NCBI RefSeq assembly: GCF_014203855.1
Contig: NZ_JACHJV010000001.1
Coordinates: 4,712,001 to 4,776,000, forward strand
Direction: 5' to 3'
DNA from: Kitasatospora kifunensis
GTDB lineage: Bacteria > Actinomycetota > Actinomycetes > Streptomycetales > Streptomycetaceae
Length of the DNA: 64,000 nucleotides
Shown here: piece by piece, positions 24,437 to 32,187 of the stretch
Layout of the letters: each line of letters opens with the position of its first letter
How positions within the stretch are numbered: the stretch's first letter is position 1
Made by a program: the position numbers and the translations under genes
Notes under the pieces: model-generated
What the model was told of the DNA's origin: nothing
The model's database searches: none
The model's input: only the letters and a program-made list of their open reading frames with translations

Positions 24437-24474
24437 GCGGTGGGCGGGATCCTGATCAGGATCCCGCCCACCGC
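24437..24474. terminator. 17-bp perfect hairpin between convergent fabH and tetR
   Basis: GCGGTGGGCGGGATCCT (24437-24453) is the exact reverse complement of 24458-24474 across GATC, so the whole element is one 38-bp palindrome. It lies between convergent genes and can act on both strands; no T-run. Confidence 0.75.
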
Positions 24475-24610
24475 CACGTGTGGGTCCAGCGCGCTGCGGT
24501 ACGTCGGCGAACCTCCCCCGAGGACACGGCCGCCGCCCGACGTTCCACCGGACAGGAGGCCGGGGCCACGCGCGAGCACACGCTATGAGTTTTTAGGGTC
24601 GTAGGACGGT

Positions 24611-25258
24611 CTACCTGGGGGGCTTCTTGCCGGTGACGCCCAAGTAGACCAGGGGGGCGAGGGTGGGCTTGAGGTCCTTGACCTTGACACCCCAGGAGGT
24701 GAAGGCCTTCTGATGCTCAGCCGCCGAAGCTAGCAGCGAGATCAGCGAGCCGGCCACCGCCGCGGCGTCTTGCGCCTTGTCGGCCTGGCCCTTGGCCTGG
24801 AGGTCCTTGACGGCATCCGCGAGCGGCTTGGCGACCGAGTTGAGGACCGTCATGCGGATCTTGAAGAACCGCTTGTCCCCTTCTGCGGCACCAAGGGTGA
24901 CCACGCGCAGAATGGCGTCGTTCTTGCGCCAGAAGGCAAGGAATCCGTCCACCAGTTCTTCGGAGGTGGTGGCACCGGACTTTCCTGCCCAGGACTTTCC
25001 GTCGATCAGCTCTTTGAGCTCGACGGAGTCCTTGGCCATTTCCTCGGCGATCTCGAGGACTGCGCCCTCGACATCCGGGAAGTACTGGTAGAAGGTCGCG
25101 GGGGAGGTACCCGCCATACGGGCGACGTCGATGACCTTGACGTCCCGGTACGGCGACGTGCTGAGCATCTCGCGGAGGCAGTCGAGCAGCTTCTGCCGCG
25201 TCTCCTGTCCGCGTCGCCCGGCGACGCGACCGTCGACGGTGCGAACTTGTCCTGTCAT
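24611..25258 (-). CDS. TetR-family transcriptional regulator
   Basis: The 215-residue protein has an N-terminal TetR helix-turn-helix (RRGQETRQKLLDCLREML, then VIDVARMAGTSPATFYQYFPDVEGAVLEIAEEM) and a helical ligand/dimer domain. The effector is unknown. A TAAGCT hexamer (complement of 25265-25270) ends 6 bases before the ATG with no ribosome site, so the message may be leaderless. A palindrome near 25304 could be its operator. It is convergent with fabH and divergent from the AfsK-type kinase. Confidence 0.92.
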   Translation of the reverse strand: MTGQVRTVDGRVAGRRGQETRQKLLDCLREMLSTSPYRDVKVIDVARMAGTSPATFYQYFPDVEGAVLEIAEEMAKDSVELKELIDGKSWAGKSGATTSEELVDGFLAFWRKNDAILRVVTLGAAEGDKRFFKIRMTVLNSVAKPLADAVKDLQAKGQADKAQDAAAVAGSLISLLASAAEHQKAFTSWGVKVKDLKPTLAPLVYLGVTGKKPPR

Positions 25259-25696
25259 GCCGTCAGCTTACCGCGCACCGATCATGGCGCGATTCGGTGA
25301 TGCGACTATTAGTCCGCACGGGGGCGGTAATGGGGGCGCGATAGCGATATTCGAAGCCCCCCCGTGTGCTGATGGCGGCACAGAGTGACGGCCAGTGGGC
25401 TGAGGGGGCCTCGGGTCGCTCTGTGTAGTGCGGCGCATGAATGCGGTGACTCCCGAGGGGGCGTCAGATTGGCTGGCCGATCGCCGAGTCGACGGGCCGT
25501 CGGTCGCGGTGGCGGCGCGCGGGGGCGGCAGCTGGCTGGAAGCCGACGGTAGGGCGCGACACGGCCGCAGAGCTGGGGCAGGGGGAGATTGGCTCAGGGG
25601 CCGGGTGCATTGGAGAATCAACTCCGGCCCCTCTGGGGGTACCTCCCGGCCGAAGGCTGGGGGAGGGTGTCGTGCGGACGGGGAGGTGGCAGCCGA
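25259..25696. other. 438-bp gene-free divergent region between tetR and the kinase gene
   Basis: It holds the putative leaderless -10 of tetR (25265-25270), the palindrome GACTATTAGTC (25304-25314) within a TGCG...CGCA frame, and near its right end a copy of a hairpin-forming dispersed repeat (25633-25669). Open frames here have poor codon use and are not credible genes. Confidence 0.55.
25633..25669 (+). repeat. dispersed hairpin repeat, copy 1
   Basis: A 37-base element beginning CTGGGGGTACCTCCCGGCC, with right half CTCCCGGCC-GAA-GGCTGGGGGAG able to fold into a 9-10 bp stem with a GAA loop. A close copy lies at 37427-37462 inside nuoL (same right half apart from few changes). This copy ends 28 bases before the kinase start, so it is in the leader of that message. 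Confidence 0.75.
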
Positions 25697-28267
25697 GTGG
25701 ACCAGCTGACGGCGCAGGATCCGAGACGGATCGGGCCGTTCGAGGTGCTCGGGCGCCTCGGCGCCGGTGGGATGGGGCTGGTGTACCTGGCACGGTCCGC
25801 CTCGGGCCGGCGGGTGGCCATCAAGACGGTGCGCGGCGAACTCGCCGAGGACGAGCTGTTCCGGGTCCGCTTCGCCCGGGAGATCGCGGCGGCCAAGACG
25901 GTCGGCGGCTTCTACACCGCGGCCGTGGTGGACGCGGACGCGGATGCCCGGGTGCCGTGGCTGGCCACCGCGTACGTCCCCGCGCCCTCGCTGGAGGACC
26001 TGGTCGGCGACTGCGGGCCGCTGCCGGTGGACGCGGTGCGCTGGCTGGTGGCGGGGATCGCCGAGGCCCTGCAGTCCATCCACGCCGCAGGGCTGGTGCA
26101 CCGTGACCTCAAGCCGTCCAACGTGCTGGTGGTCGAGGACGGCCCGCGGGTGATCGACTTCGGCATCGCGGCCGGGGTCTCGAACAGCCGGCTGACCATG
26201 ACCAACGTGGCGGTGGGCACGCCCGCCTACATGTCGCCGGAACAGGCCAAGGACAGCCGCAGTGTCACCGGGGCCAGCGACGTCTTCTCACTCGGTTCGC
26301 TGCTGGTCTTCTGTGCCACCGGGCACGCGCCCTACCACGGCGGTAACCCGGTGGAGACGGTCTTCAAGCTGCTGCGCGAGCAGCCGGACCTGTCCGGGCT
26401 GCCGGTCGAGCTGGTCGACCTGGTCCGGGCCTGCATGCGGCCCGCGCCCGAGCACCGGCCCACGCCCGCGCAGATCCAGGCGGAGCTGGCCCCGCATCTG
26501 TTCTCCCGGGACGACGCGGGGGAGGAGGGTGGCAACTGGCTGCCGCCCGAGGCGGTGGAGCTGATCGAGCGCAGGCGACGGCCGCTGCCGACGCCGCGCC
26601 CCACGGCCGCGCCCCCCGTACCGGTGGTTGCGCCCCCGGCGATCCCGCCGGTGCCGCCGGGTCCGCCGCCGATGCCCGCGCCCTACCTGTCGGCGCACGC
26701 CGGGTCCGCCGCGCCCGAGGGGCACTGGGGACCCCCCTCGCCCCCGCCGTTGCCGCCCTCGGCGCCCGCGCCGGTGCGACGCGAGGCGGTGGACCCGCGC
26801 ACCGGCGCGCTGGGGCCGCTGGGCTCCTCGGCGATGGCCCAGGCGGCGGGCTCCTCGATGGTCGGCCGACCCGCCGCGGGCCAGGCCGGGGCGGGCCAGG
26901 CGGGCACCCAGGGCGGCGTGGACGGCGAGGTGGCCACCGCCAAGCTGGGCGCGGCCCGTCGGCATCGGAGGGACCCGGTCCAGGAGATCCAGCTCTCCGG
27001 TGCCTCGGTGCGGATAGGGCCTGGGCCGCAGGCACACGGCGTGGAGCCGGCGCCGCCGGCCGCTGCTCCGACGCCGGCCGAGACCGACTGGGTCCGCCGA
27101 GCGGGTGGCACGACCACCGCCCCCGCCGGCCCGGCCACCGCCCCCGTGGAGCAGAGCACGCAGGGCCGGTGGCGGCCGTGGCGGTTCCGGATGTCCAACG
27201 ACGTCTGGGGTACGCCGGTGGTCGCCGACGGCACCCTGTTCATCTCCAGCTTCGAGGTGCACGCCCTGGACATCGCCTCGGGCCGGCGCCGCTACAAGAC
27301 CCGGGACGTGGCCTGGGCGGTGGCGGTGGACGCGGGCCGACTGCACGCCGCCGACGGCCCGCACCTCTACACCGTGGACGTCGCCGACGGCACCGAGCGC
27401 TGGCGCACCTCGCTGGACGGCTGGGTCTACGCGCTGGACGCCGCCGACGGGGTGCTCTGCTGCGGGCTGCGCGGCGGCGGGGTGCAGGTGCGCTCGACGG
27501 CCAACGGCGCCGAGCTGTGGCGGGTGGAGGACGCCCAGCAGGACTACGAGAACCCGCAGTCGGGGCCGGCGCTGCTGGCCGGCTCGGTCTACTACTACGG
27601 CGGCGGGCGGCTGCGCTGCGTGGACGCCAGGGGCGGACTGCCGCGCTGGAGCTTCCCGGTCGGCGAGGACGTGCCCTCCCGTCCGGCGGTGCGCGGCGGC
27701 CTGGTCTATGTGACGGCGGGGACGGCGGTGTACGCGCTGGACGCCGCGAGCGGGGCGCAGCGCTGGCGGTTCGAGGCGCCGGTGGTGCTCTTCACCCCGC
27801 CGACGCTGGACGACTCGGCCACCCCGGCCGTCTACGTCGCGGACTACCTGGGCACCCTCTACGCCCTGGACGGCGCCACCGGACGGGTGCGCTGGCAGGC
27901 GCGCACCGCGAGCCGGCAGGGTGCCGAGCCGGTGGTGCTGGCCGGGCGCAGCGCGCTGATCGCCAGCGGGGACACCCTCTACGCCTTCGACACGGCGAGC
28001 GGGCGGGAGCTGTGGCGGTACGCGGCGCGCGGCGAGATCGTCGGTGCCCCGGCGGCGGCCGACGGGCTGGTCCACCTGGGCAGCCGGGACCACTCGCTGC
28101 ACACGGTGGACCTCGCCACCGGGCGGCTGCGCTGGGAGCTGGGGACCAAGGGCGAGCTGACGGGCTCTCCGGTGGCCGCCCACGGCCGGGTCTTCGTGAG
28201 CAGCAAGGACCGCTGCGTCTACGCGCTGGACGCGGTCTACGGAACGGCGGTGCCCGAGCAGCGCTAG
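25697..28267 (+). CDS. afsK: AfsK-type Ser/Thr protein kinase with C-terminal PQQ-like beta-propeller
   Basis: Kinase domain (about residues 13-275): Gly loop GRLGAGGMGLVYLA, Lys43 in VAIKTV, HRDLKPSN (Asp137), DFGIAAG (Asp154) and VGTPAYMSPEQ. A Pro/Ala-rich linker (about 300-510) leads to about seven propeller repeats such as VYALDAASGAQRWRF and LYALDGATGRVRW. No membrane helix is seen. AfsK of S. coelicolor has this layout; it autophosphorylates and phosphorylates AfsR to control secondary metabolism and hyphal tip growth. The opening DQLT..DPRRIGPFEVLGR matches AfsK as I remember it, but paralogs exist. afsR and afsS are not in the window. GTG 25697 has GGAGG 10 bases upstream. Confidence 0.88.
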   Translation: MDQLTAQDPRRIGPFEVLGRLGAGGMGLVYLARSASGRRVAIKTVRGELAEDELFRVRFAREIAAAKTVGGFYTAAVVDADADARVPWLATAYVPAPSLEDLVGDCGPLPVDAVRWLVAGIAEALQSIHAAGLVHRDLKPSNVLVVEDGPRVIDFGIAAGVSNSRLTMTNVAVGTPAYMSPEQAKDSRSVTGASDVFSLGSLLVFCATGHAPYHGGNPVETVFKLLREQPDLSGLPVELVDLVRACMRPAPEHRPTPAQIQAELAPHLFSRDDAGEEGGNWLPPEAVELIERRRRPLPTPRPTAAPPVPVVAPPAIPPVPPGPPPMPAPYLSAHAGSAAPEGHWGPPSPPPLPPSAPAPVRREAVDPRTGALGPLGSSAMAQAAGSSMVGRPAAGQAGAGQAGTQGGVDGEVATAKLGAARRHRRDPVQEIQLSGASVRIGPGPQAHGVEPAPPAAAPTPAETDWVRRAGGTTTAPAGPATAPVEQSTQGRWRPWRFRMSNDVWGTPVVADGTLFISSFEVHALDIASGRRRYKTRDVAWAVAVDAGRLHAADGPHLYTVDVADGTERWRTSLDGWVYALDAADGVLCCGLRGGGVQVRSTANGAELWRVEDAQQDYENPQSGPALLAGSVYYYGGGRLRCVDARGGLPRWSFPVGEDVPSRPAVRGGLVYVTAGTAVYALDAASGAQRWRFEAPVVLFTPPTLDDSATPAVYVADYLGTLYALDGATGRVRWQARTASRQGAEPVVLAGRSALIASGDTLYAFDTASGRELWRYAARGEIVGAPAAADGLVHLGSRDHSLHTVDLATGRLRWELGTKGELTGSPVAAHGRVFVSSKDRCVYALDAVYGTAVPEQR

Positions 28268-28270
28268 GGC

Positions 28271-28306
28271 CTCCGGCGGCACCTCCGGCGGCACCTCCTG
28301 CGGCGC
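28271..28306 (+). repeat. 12-bp tandem repeat, three units
   Basis: CTCCGGCGGCAC occurs at 28271-28282 and again at 28283-28294; a third, degenerate unit (CTCCTGCGGCGC) follows at 28295-28306. It starts 4 bases past the kinase stop codon, just before the promoter of the next gene. Confidence 0.8.
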
Positions 28307-28310
28307 GCCA

Positions 28311-28340
28311 TTGACGGCGATTCGGACATATCGGTGGAAT
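28311..28340 (+). promoter_or_regulatory. candidate promoter of the DegP-like protease gene
   Basis: TTGACG (28311-28316), an 18-base spacer and TGGAAT (28335-28340) resemble a housekeeping promoter. It would give a leader of about 58 bases before GTG 28405. Based only on the hexamers. Confidence 0.4.
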
Positions 28341-28404
28341 GCTGACAAAACCCGGCGATGGTCGGGCAGCAGTCCCCGCATGGACGGAACCGGAGGCAGT
28401 CCAG

Positions 28405-29532
28405 GTGCACCCCACGAAGGATCACACCCGCCCGATCCCGACCGGCTCGCGTCCCACCGGACCCAAGGCGGTCGCCGTCCGGCTGGCCGGGCCGGGGGCG
28501 ATCGCGCTCTGCGTCGTGCTGGCCGTGAGCGGTTGCACCAGCGGCTCCTCGTCCTCGTCCTCGGCGTCCTCCTCGACCGGGGCGAGCGCCTCGCCCTCGG
28601 TGACCAGCCAGCTGCAGACCGAGTACCAGCAGGTGATCGCCAATGTGCTGCCCTCGGTGGTGCAGATCACCACGGCCTCCGGGCTCGGCTCGGGGATCGT
28701 CTACGACGACAAGGGCGACATCGTCACCAACGCCCACGTGGTGGGCACCGCGACCAGCTTCCAGGTGAGCCTGGCCAACAGCAGCAACCAGCTGGACGCC
28801 ACCCTGGTCGGCAGCTACCCGGACTCCGACCTCGCGGTGGTCAAGCTGAGCAGCCCGCCCAGCGGCCTGCGCCCGGTGACCTTCGGCAACAGCGCCCAGG
28901 TGGAGGTCGGACAGATCGCCCTGGCGATGGGCAGCCCGCTCGGGCTCTCCAGCAGCGTGACCGAGGGCATCGTCTCCGCCACCGGGCGGACCGTCACCGA
29001 ACCGCAGGGCGGTGGCTCGCCCGGCGCGACCATCGGCAACATGGTGCAGACCTCGGCCGCGATCAACCCCGGCAACAGCGGCGGGGCACTGGTCAACCTG
29101 TCCAGCCAGGTGATCGGCATCAACACGCTGGCCGCCGTCGACCCGGAGCTGAACGGCAGCGCCGCCACCGGCATCGGCTTCGCGATCCCGAGCGCCACCA
29201 TCACCAGCATCGCCGACCAGCTGATCAGCACCGGCAAGGTGACCAACTCAGGCCGGGCCGCGCTCGGCATCACCGCCCGCACCTACTACAGCGGCAGCTA
29301 CCAGCCGGCCGGTGTGGTGATCGTCAGCGTCACCTCCGGCGGCCCGGCGGCCTCGGCCGGTCTGCAGGCGGGCGACGTGATCACCCAGGTCGGCAGCACC
29401 CCGATCAGCACGCTCAACTCGCTGACCACCGCGCTGGCCTCGCTCTCGCCCGGCAGCAAGACCACGGTGACCTACACCCGTAGTGGTGCGAGCAAGACGG
29501 CCGACGTGACCTTGGGCACGCTCGGCTCCTGA
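28405..29532 (+). CDS. S1C (DegP/HtrA-like) serine protease lipoprotein with PDZ domain
   Basis: An extracytoplasmic quality-control protease. The N-terminal helix ends in lipobox AVSGC (Cys44), followed by a Ser-rich linker. The trypsin-like domain carries the triad His111 (TNAHVVG), Asp142 (YPDSDLAVVKL) and Ser225 (NPGNSGGALV). The last 90 residues are one PDZ domain (PAGVVIVSVTSGGPAASAGLQAGDVITQV). 375 aa from GTG 28405, which has GGAGG 8 bases upstream; longer starts would precede the ribosome site. It lies 137 bases after the kinase gene with its own likely promoter. Confidence 0.93.
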   Translation: MHPTKDHTRPIPTGSRPTGPKAVAVRLAGPGAIALCVVLAVSGCTSGSSSSSSASSSTGASASPSVTSQLQTEYQQVIANVLPSVVQITTASGLGSGIVYDDKGDIVTNAHVVGTATSFQVSLANSSNQLDATLVGSYPDSDLAVVKLSSPPSGLRPVTFGNSAQVEVGQIALAMGSPLGLSSSVTEGIVSATGRTVTEPQGGGSPGATIGNMVQTSAAINPGNSGGALVNLSSQVIGINTLAAVDPELNGSAATGIGFAIPSATITSIADQLISTGKVTNSGRAALGITARTYYSGSYQPAGVVIVSVTSGGPAASAGLQAGDVITQVGSTPISTLNSLTTALASLSPGSKTTVTYTRSGASKTADVTLGTLGS

Positions 29533-29577
29533 CGGGGCGTCGGGGCCGCGCGGGGCGGCGGCCCCGCACCAGAAACC

Positions 29578-29621
29578 GGTCCGGTGGTGGCGTGCCGCGC
29601 AAGGGTCGCCACCACCGGACC
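29578..29621. terminator. 15-bp hairpin between convergent protease and sensor kinase genes
   Basis: GGTCCGGTGGTGGCG (29578-29592) pairs perfectly with 29607-29621 across a 14-nt loop. It is between genes that converge, so it may serve both; no T-run. Confidence 0.7.
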
Positions 29622-29656
29622 ACGCTCGACGAGACGCCCTCGCCAGGCTTCAGGCC

Positions 29657-30868
29657 TCAGGCCGTCCGGGCGGCCCTGGTGTGCCAGGGCAGTTCTATGG
29701 TGACCGTGGTCGGGCCGCCCTCGGGGCTCTCCACCAGGAAGACGCCGTCCACCGCGCCGACCCGCTCGGCCAGGCCGGCCAGCCCGCCGCCGGGGCGGAA
29801 GCCGCCGCCGGGGGCGGTGGCGCCGCCCCGCCCGTCGTCACGGACCTGGAGCATCAACCGGTCGGCGGAGCGCCAGGCGTCCACCGCGGCGCTGTTGGCC
29901 CCCGAGTGCTTCGAGGTGTTGGTGAGCAGCTCGCTGACGGTGAAGTAGGCGATGCCCTCCACCGCGGAGTCCGGGCGCTCGGTGACCCCGTCGGGGCCGG
30001 TGAGGTCGACGTTGACCTTCACCCCGCCGGGCACGGTGCAGCGGGCGGCCACCGCGGAGAGCGCCGCATCCAGACCACGGTCGGTCAGCACGGCGGGGTG
30101 GATGCCCCGGGCCAGGTCGCGCAGCTCCTGCAGGGCCAGCTTCACCTCGCCGTGCGCGGCGTCGACCATCTTGGCGGCCGAGATCTGCTCCGCCGTCAGC
30201 TCGGTCTCCAGCAGCTTCTCCTTGGCCAGCCCGAGGTCCATGGCCAGGGCGACCAGCCGGGCCTGGGCGCCGTCGTGCAGGTCGCGCTCGATCCGGCGCA
30301 GGTCGGCGGCGGCGGTGTCGACCACCGCGCCGCGGTCCTCCTCCAGCTCGCGCACCCGCTCCGAGAGCTGGCCCGGGCCGAGCAACTGCTCCACCAGCAC
30401 CCGGTGGGCCACCGCCAGGTAGCGGACCACCCAGGGCAGCAGCGGCCAGCCGGCCACCAGGAAGACCGCCGTCAGGGTGAAGGTCAGGATGCCCCAGGGC
30501 AGCATCAGCAGGCAGTAGAGCACCGAGCGCCAGCTCAGCCCGTCGGTGAGCGAGGCCAGCACCCAGCCCGTCACCCCGGGTCTGGCCGCCGCCAGCGGCG
30601 TCGGCTCCTCGACCTGGGCGCCCAGGCACCTGCGGGCCTGCTGCCGGGCCAGCGCACCGATGCCGCGTGCCCCGCGCAGCCCCAGAACCAGTACCGGCAG
30701 CCCGATCACCGTGATGCTCAGCCCCGCGCCGACGCTGAGCGTGGCGACGGTGAAGAGGAAGACCGCCATGCCGAAGGGCGCACCGAGCAGGTGGTGGAGC
30801 ACCTCGCGCCACATCTGGACGCCGTACAGCGGCCGGGCCGCGCGGCGGCGCTCGCCGGGGAGCTTCAT
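29657..30868 (-). CDS. two-component sensor histidine kinase, NarL-partner type (HisKA_3)
   Basis: Four or so membrane helices in the first 190 residues (HLLGAPFGMAVFLFTVATLS, LSITVIGLPVLVLGLRG, LYCLLMLPWGILTFTLTAVFL) form a short-loop sensor domain, followed by the phosphoacceptor motif RRIERDLHDGAQARLVALAM and a HATPase with ELLTNTSKHSGA, DDGRGG and GLAGLAERVGA. 403 aa. ATG 30868 is preferred; the frame to 30940 adds an unlikely head. No response regulator gene is adjacent, so in this window it is an orphan. It is divergent from nuoA. Confidence 0.92.
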   Translation of the reverse strand: MKLPGERRRAARPLYGVQMWREVLHHLLGAPFGMAVFLFTVATLSVGAGLSITVIGLPVLVLGLRGARGIGALARQQARRCLGAQVEEPTPLAAARPGVTGWVLASLTDGLSWRSVLYCLLMLPWGILTFTLTAVFLVAGWPLLPWVVRYLAVAHRVLVEQLLGPGQLSERVRELEEDRGAVVDTAAADLRRIERDLHDGAQARLVALAMDLGLAKEKLLETELTAEQISAAKMVDAAHGEVKLALQELRDLARGIHPAVLTDRGLDAALSAVAARCTVPGGVKVNVDLTGPDGVTERPDSAVEGIAYFTVSELLTNTSKHSGANSAAVDAWRSADRLMLQVRDDGRGGATAPGGGFRPGGGLAGLAERVGAVDGVFLVESPEGGPTTVTIELPWHTRAARTA

Positions 30869-31054
30869 CGTGTGCGTCCGTTCCGATCGTGACGAGGGGC
30901 TGGGGGCTACAGCTTCGCGGAACCCAGGGGTCCGGCGCACGGGGGCTAGGGCGAGTCTTCAGGGGGGGATAACCCCACCCTCCACGTGAGGAGGGGCCGT
31001 CCTACCAGTGGACCGAGTCGTCTTAGGGGTCGGGCAGGGTTCCGGAGAGACGTA

Positions 31055-31131
31055 GTCATGGCCATAGACTCACGGCGTAGCAAGGTTATGGATGTGTAAA
31101 AAGAGACCTGTGTTGCCTGGCTCGGCCAGGC
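31055..31131 (+). promoter_or_regulatory. palindrome and leader hairpin upstream of nuoA
   Basis: AGTC-ATGGCCAT-A-GACT (31055-31071) is a near-palindrome, and GCCTGG (31115-31120) with CCAGGC (31126-31131) forms a small hairpin ending 9 bases before the ribosome site AGGAGG (31141-31146). Either could control the nuo operon. No clear promoter hexamers were identified. Confidence 0.3.
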
Positions 31132-31153
31132 TCGCTGAGCAGGAGGCGAACGC

Positions 31154-31570
31154 ATGCAGGGGCCCTGGGCCACCGCCCTCGCGGCCGACCCCGCGCTGGG
31201 CGGCGGCTACTTCCACGCGTACGCGGCGGTGGGGCTGCTCGCGGTGGTCGGTGCGCTCTTCCTCGCGGTGGCGTTCACGGCCAACCGCTTGCTGCGCCCG
31301 GCGATCTGGTCCCCCGAGAAGCTGCTCAGCTACGAGTGCGGGGTCGACCCGGTCGGCGAAGGCTGGGCGCACACCCAGGTCCGCTACTACATTTACGCCT
31401 TCCTCTACGTGATCTTCGCGGTCGACGCGATCTACCTCTTCCCGTGGGCGACGGTCTTCGCCGCCGCGGGGTACGGCATGGGGACGCTGGTGGAGATGTT
31501 CATCTTCCTCGGCTTCCTGGCGGTCGGCCTGCTCTACGCCTGGAAGAAGGGGGTCCTGGAATGGACGTGA
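31154..31570 (+). CDS. nuoA: NADH-quinone oxidoreductase-like subunit A
   Basis: Membrane subunit (138 aa, three helices) at the junction of the arms of complex I. Typical features are the loop YECGVDPVGEGWAHTQVRYYIYAFLYVIFAVDAIYLFPWA between helices 1 and 2, and the C-terminal LGFLAVGLLYAWKKGVLEW. AGGAGG lies 8 bases before the ATG. First gene of a ten-gene operon whose reading frames touch or overlap. The operon appears to be the second, incomplete nuo locus known in streptomycetes. Confidence 0.95.
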   Translation: MQGPWATALAADPALGGGYFHAYAAVGLLAVVGALFLAVAFTANRLLRPAIWSPEKLLSYECGVDPVGEGWAHTQVRYYIYAFLYVIFAVDAIYLFPWATVFAAAGYGMGTLVEMFIFLGFLAVGLLYAWKKGVLEWT

Positions 31571-32187
31571 CCCACAGCCACGGCTCGGGCGGCCCGGTCC
31601 CGCTCGGCCTGCCCGATCCCGCCAACCCCGGCCCGGGGGCGCTGGAGCAGCGCCGGCTGGGACCGCTGGCCCGGCTCGCCCCGGACCCGGTCAAGGTGGT
31701 GCTCAACTGGGGCCGCCGCTACAGCCTCTGGTGCTTCAACTTCGGCCTGGCCTGCTGCGCGATCGAGTTCATCGCCGCGTCGATGGCCAAGCACGACTTC
31801 ATCCGGATGGGCGTGATCCCGTTCGCGCCCGGGCCCCGGCAGGCCGATCTGATGATCGTCTCGGGCACGGTGACGGACAAGATGGCCCCCGCCGTCAAGC
31901 GCCTCTACGAGCAGATGCCGGAGCCGAAGTACGTCATCTCCTTCGGCGCCTGCTCCAACTCAGGTGGGCCCTACTGGGACTCCTACTCGGTCACCAAGGG
32001 CGTGGACCAGATCATCCCGGTCGACGTCTACGTCCCCGGCTGCCCGCCGCGTCCCGAGGCGCTGCTGCAGGGCATCCTCAAGCTGCAGGAGAAGATCGCG
32101 GCCGAGTCGCTGGCGGAGCGCTACACCGGACCGTCGACCGGTGCGCTGCGCCGTCCGCTGGTGCCGGGCCCCGGGGGTGCGCAGTGA
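31561..32187 (+). CDS. nuoB: NADH-quinone oxidoreductase-like subunit B
   Basis: Carries the terminal 4Fe-4S cluster N2 in complex I. Its ligands are present: the Cys pair in FGLACCAIEF (65-66), Cys131 in SFGACSNSGG and Cys161 in VPGCPPRPEALL. 208 aa, with an N-terminal Gly/Pro-rich extension and a short extra C-terminal tail. Overlaps nuoA by 10 bases; a GTG two codons later is the alternative. In normal complex I the cluster donates to quinone at the NuoB/NuoD interface, yet no nuoD is found here. Confidence 0.95.
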   Translation: MDVTHSHGSGGPVPLGLPDPANPGPGALEQRRLGPLARLAPDPVKVVLNWGRRYSLWCFNFGLACCAIEFIAASMAKHDFIRMGVIPFAPGPRQADLMIVSGTVTDKMAPAVKRLYEQMPEPKYVISFGACSNSGGPYWDSYSVTKGVDQIIPVDVYVPGCPPRPEALLQGILKLQEKIAAESLAERYTGPSTGALRRPLVPGPGGAQ

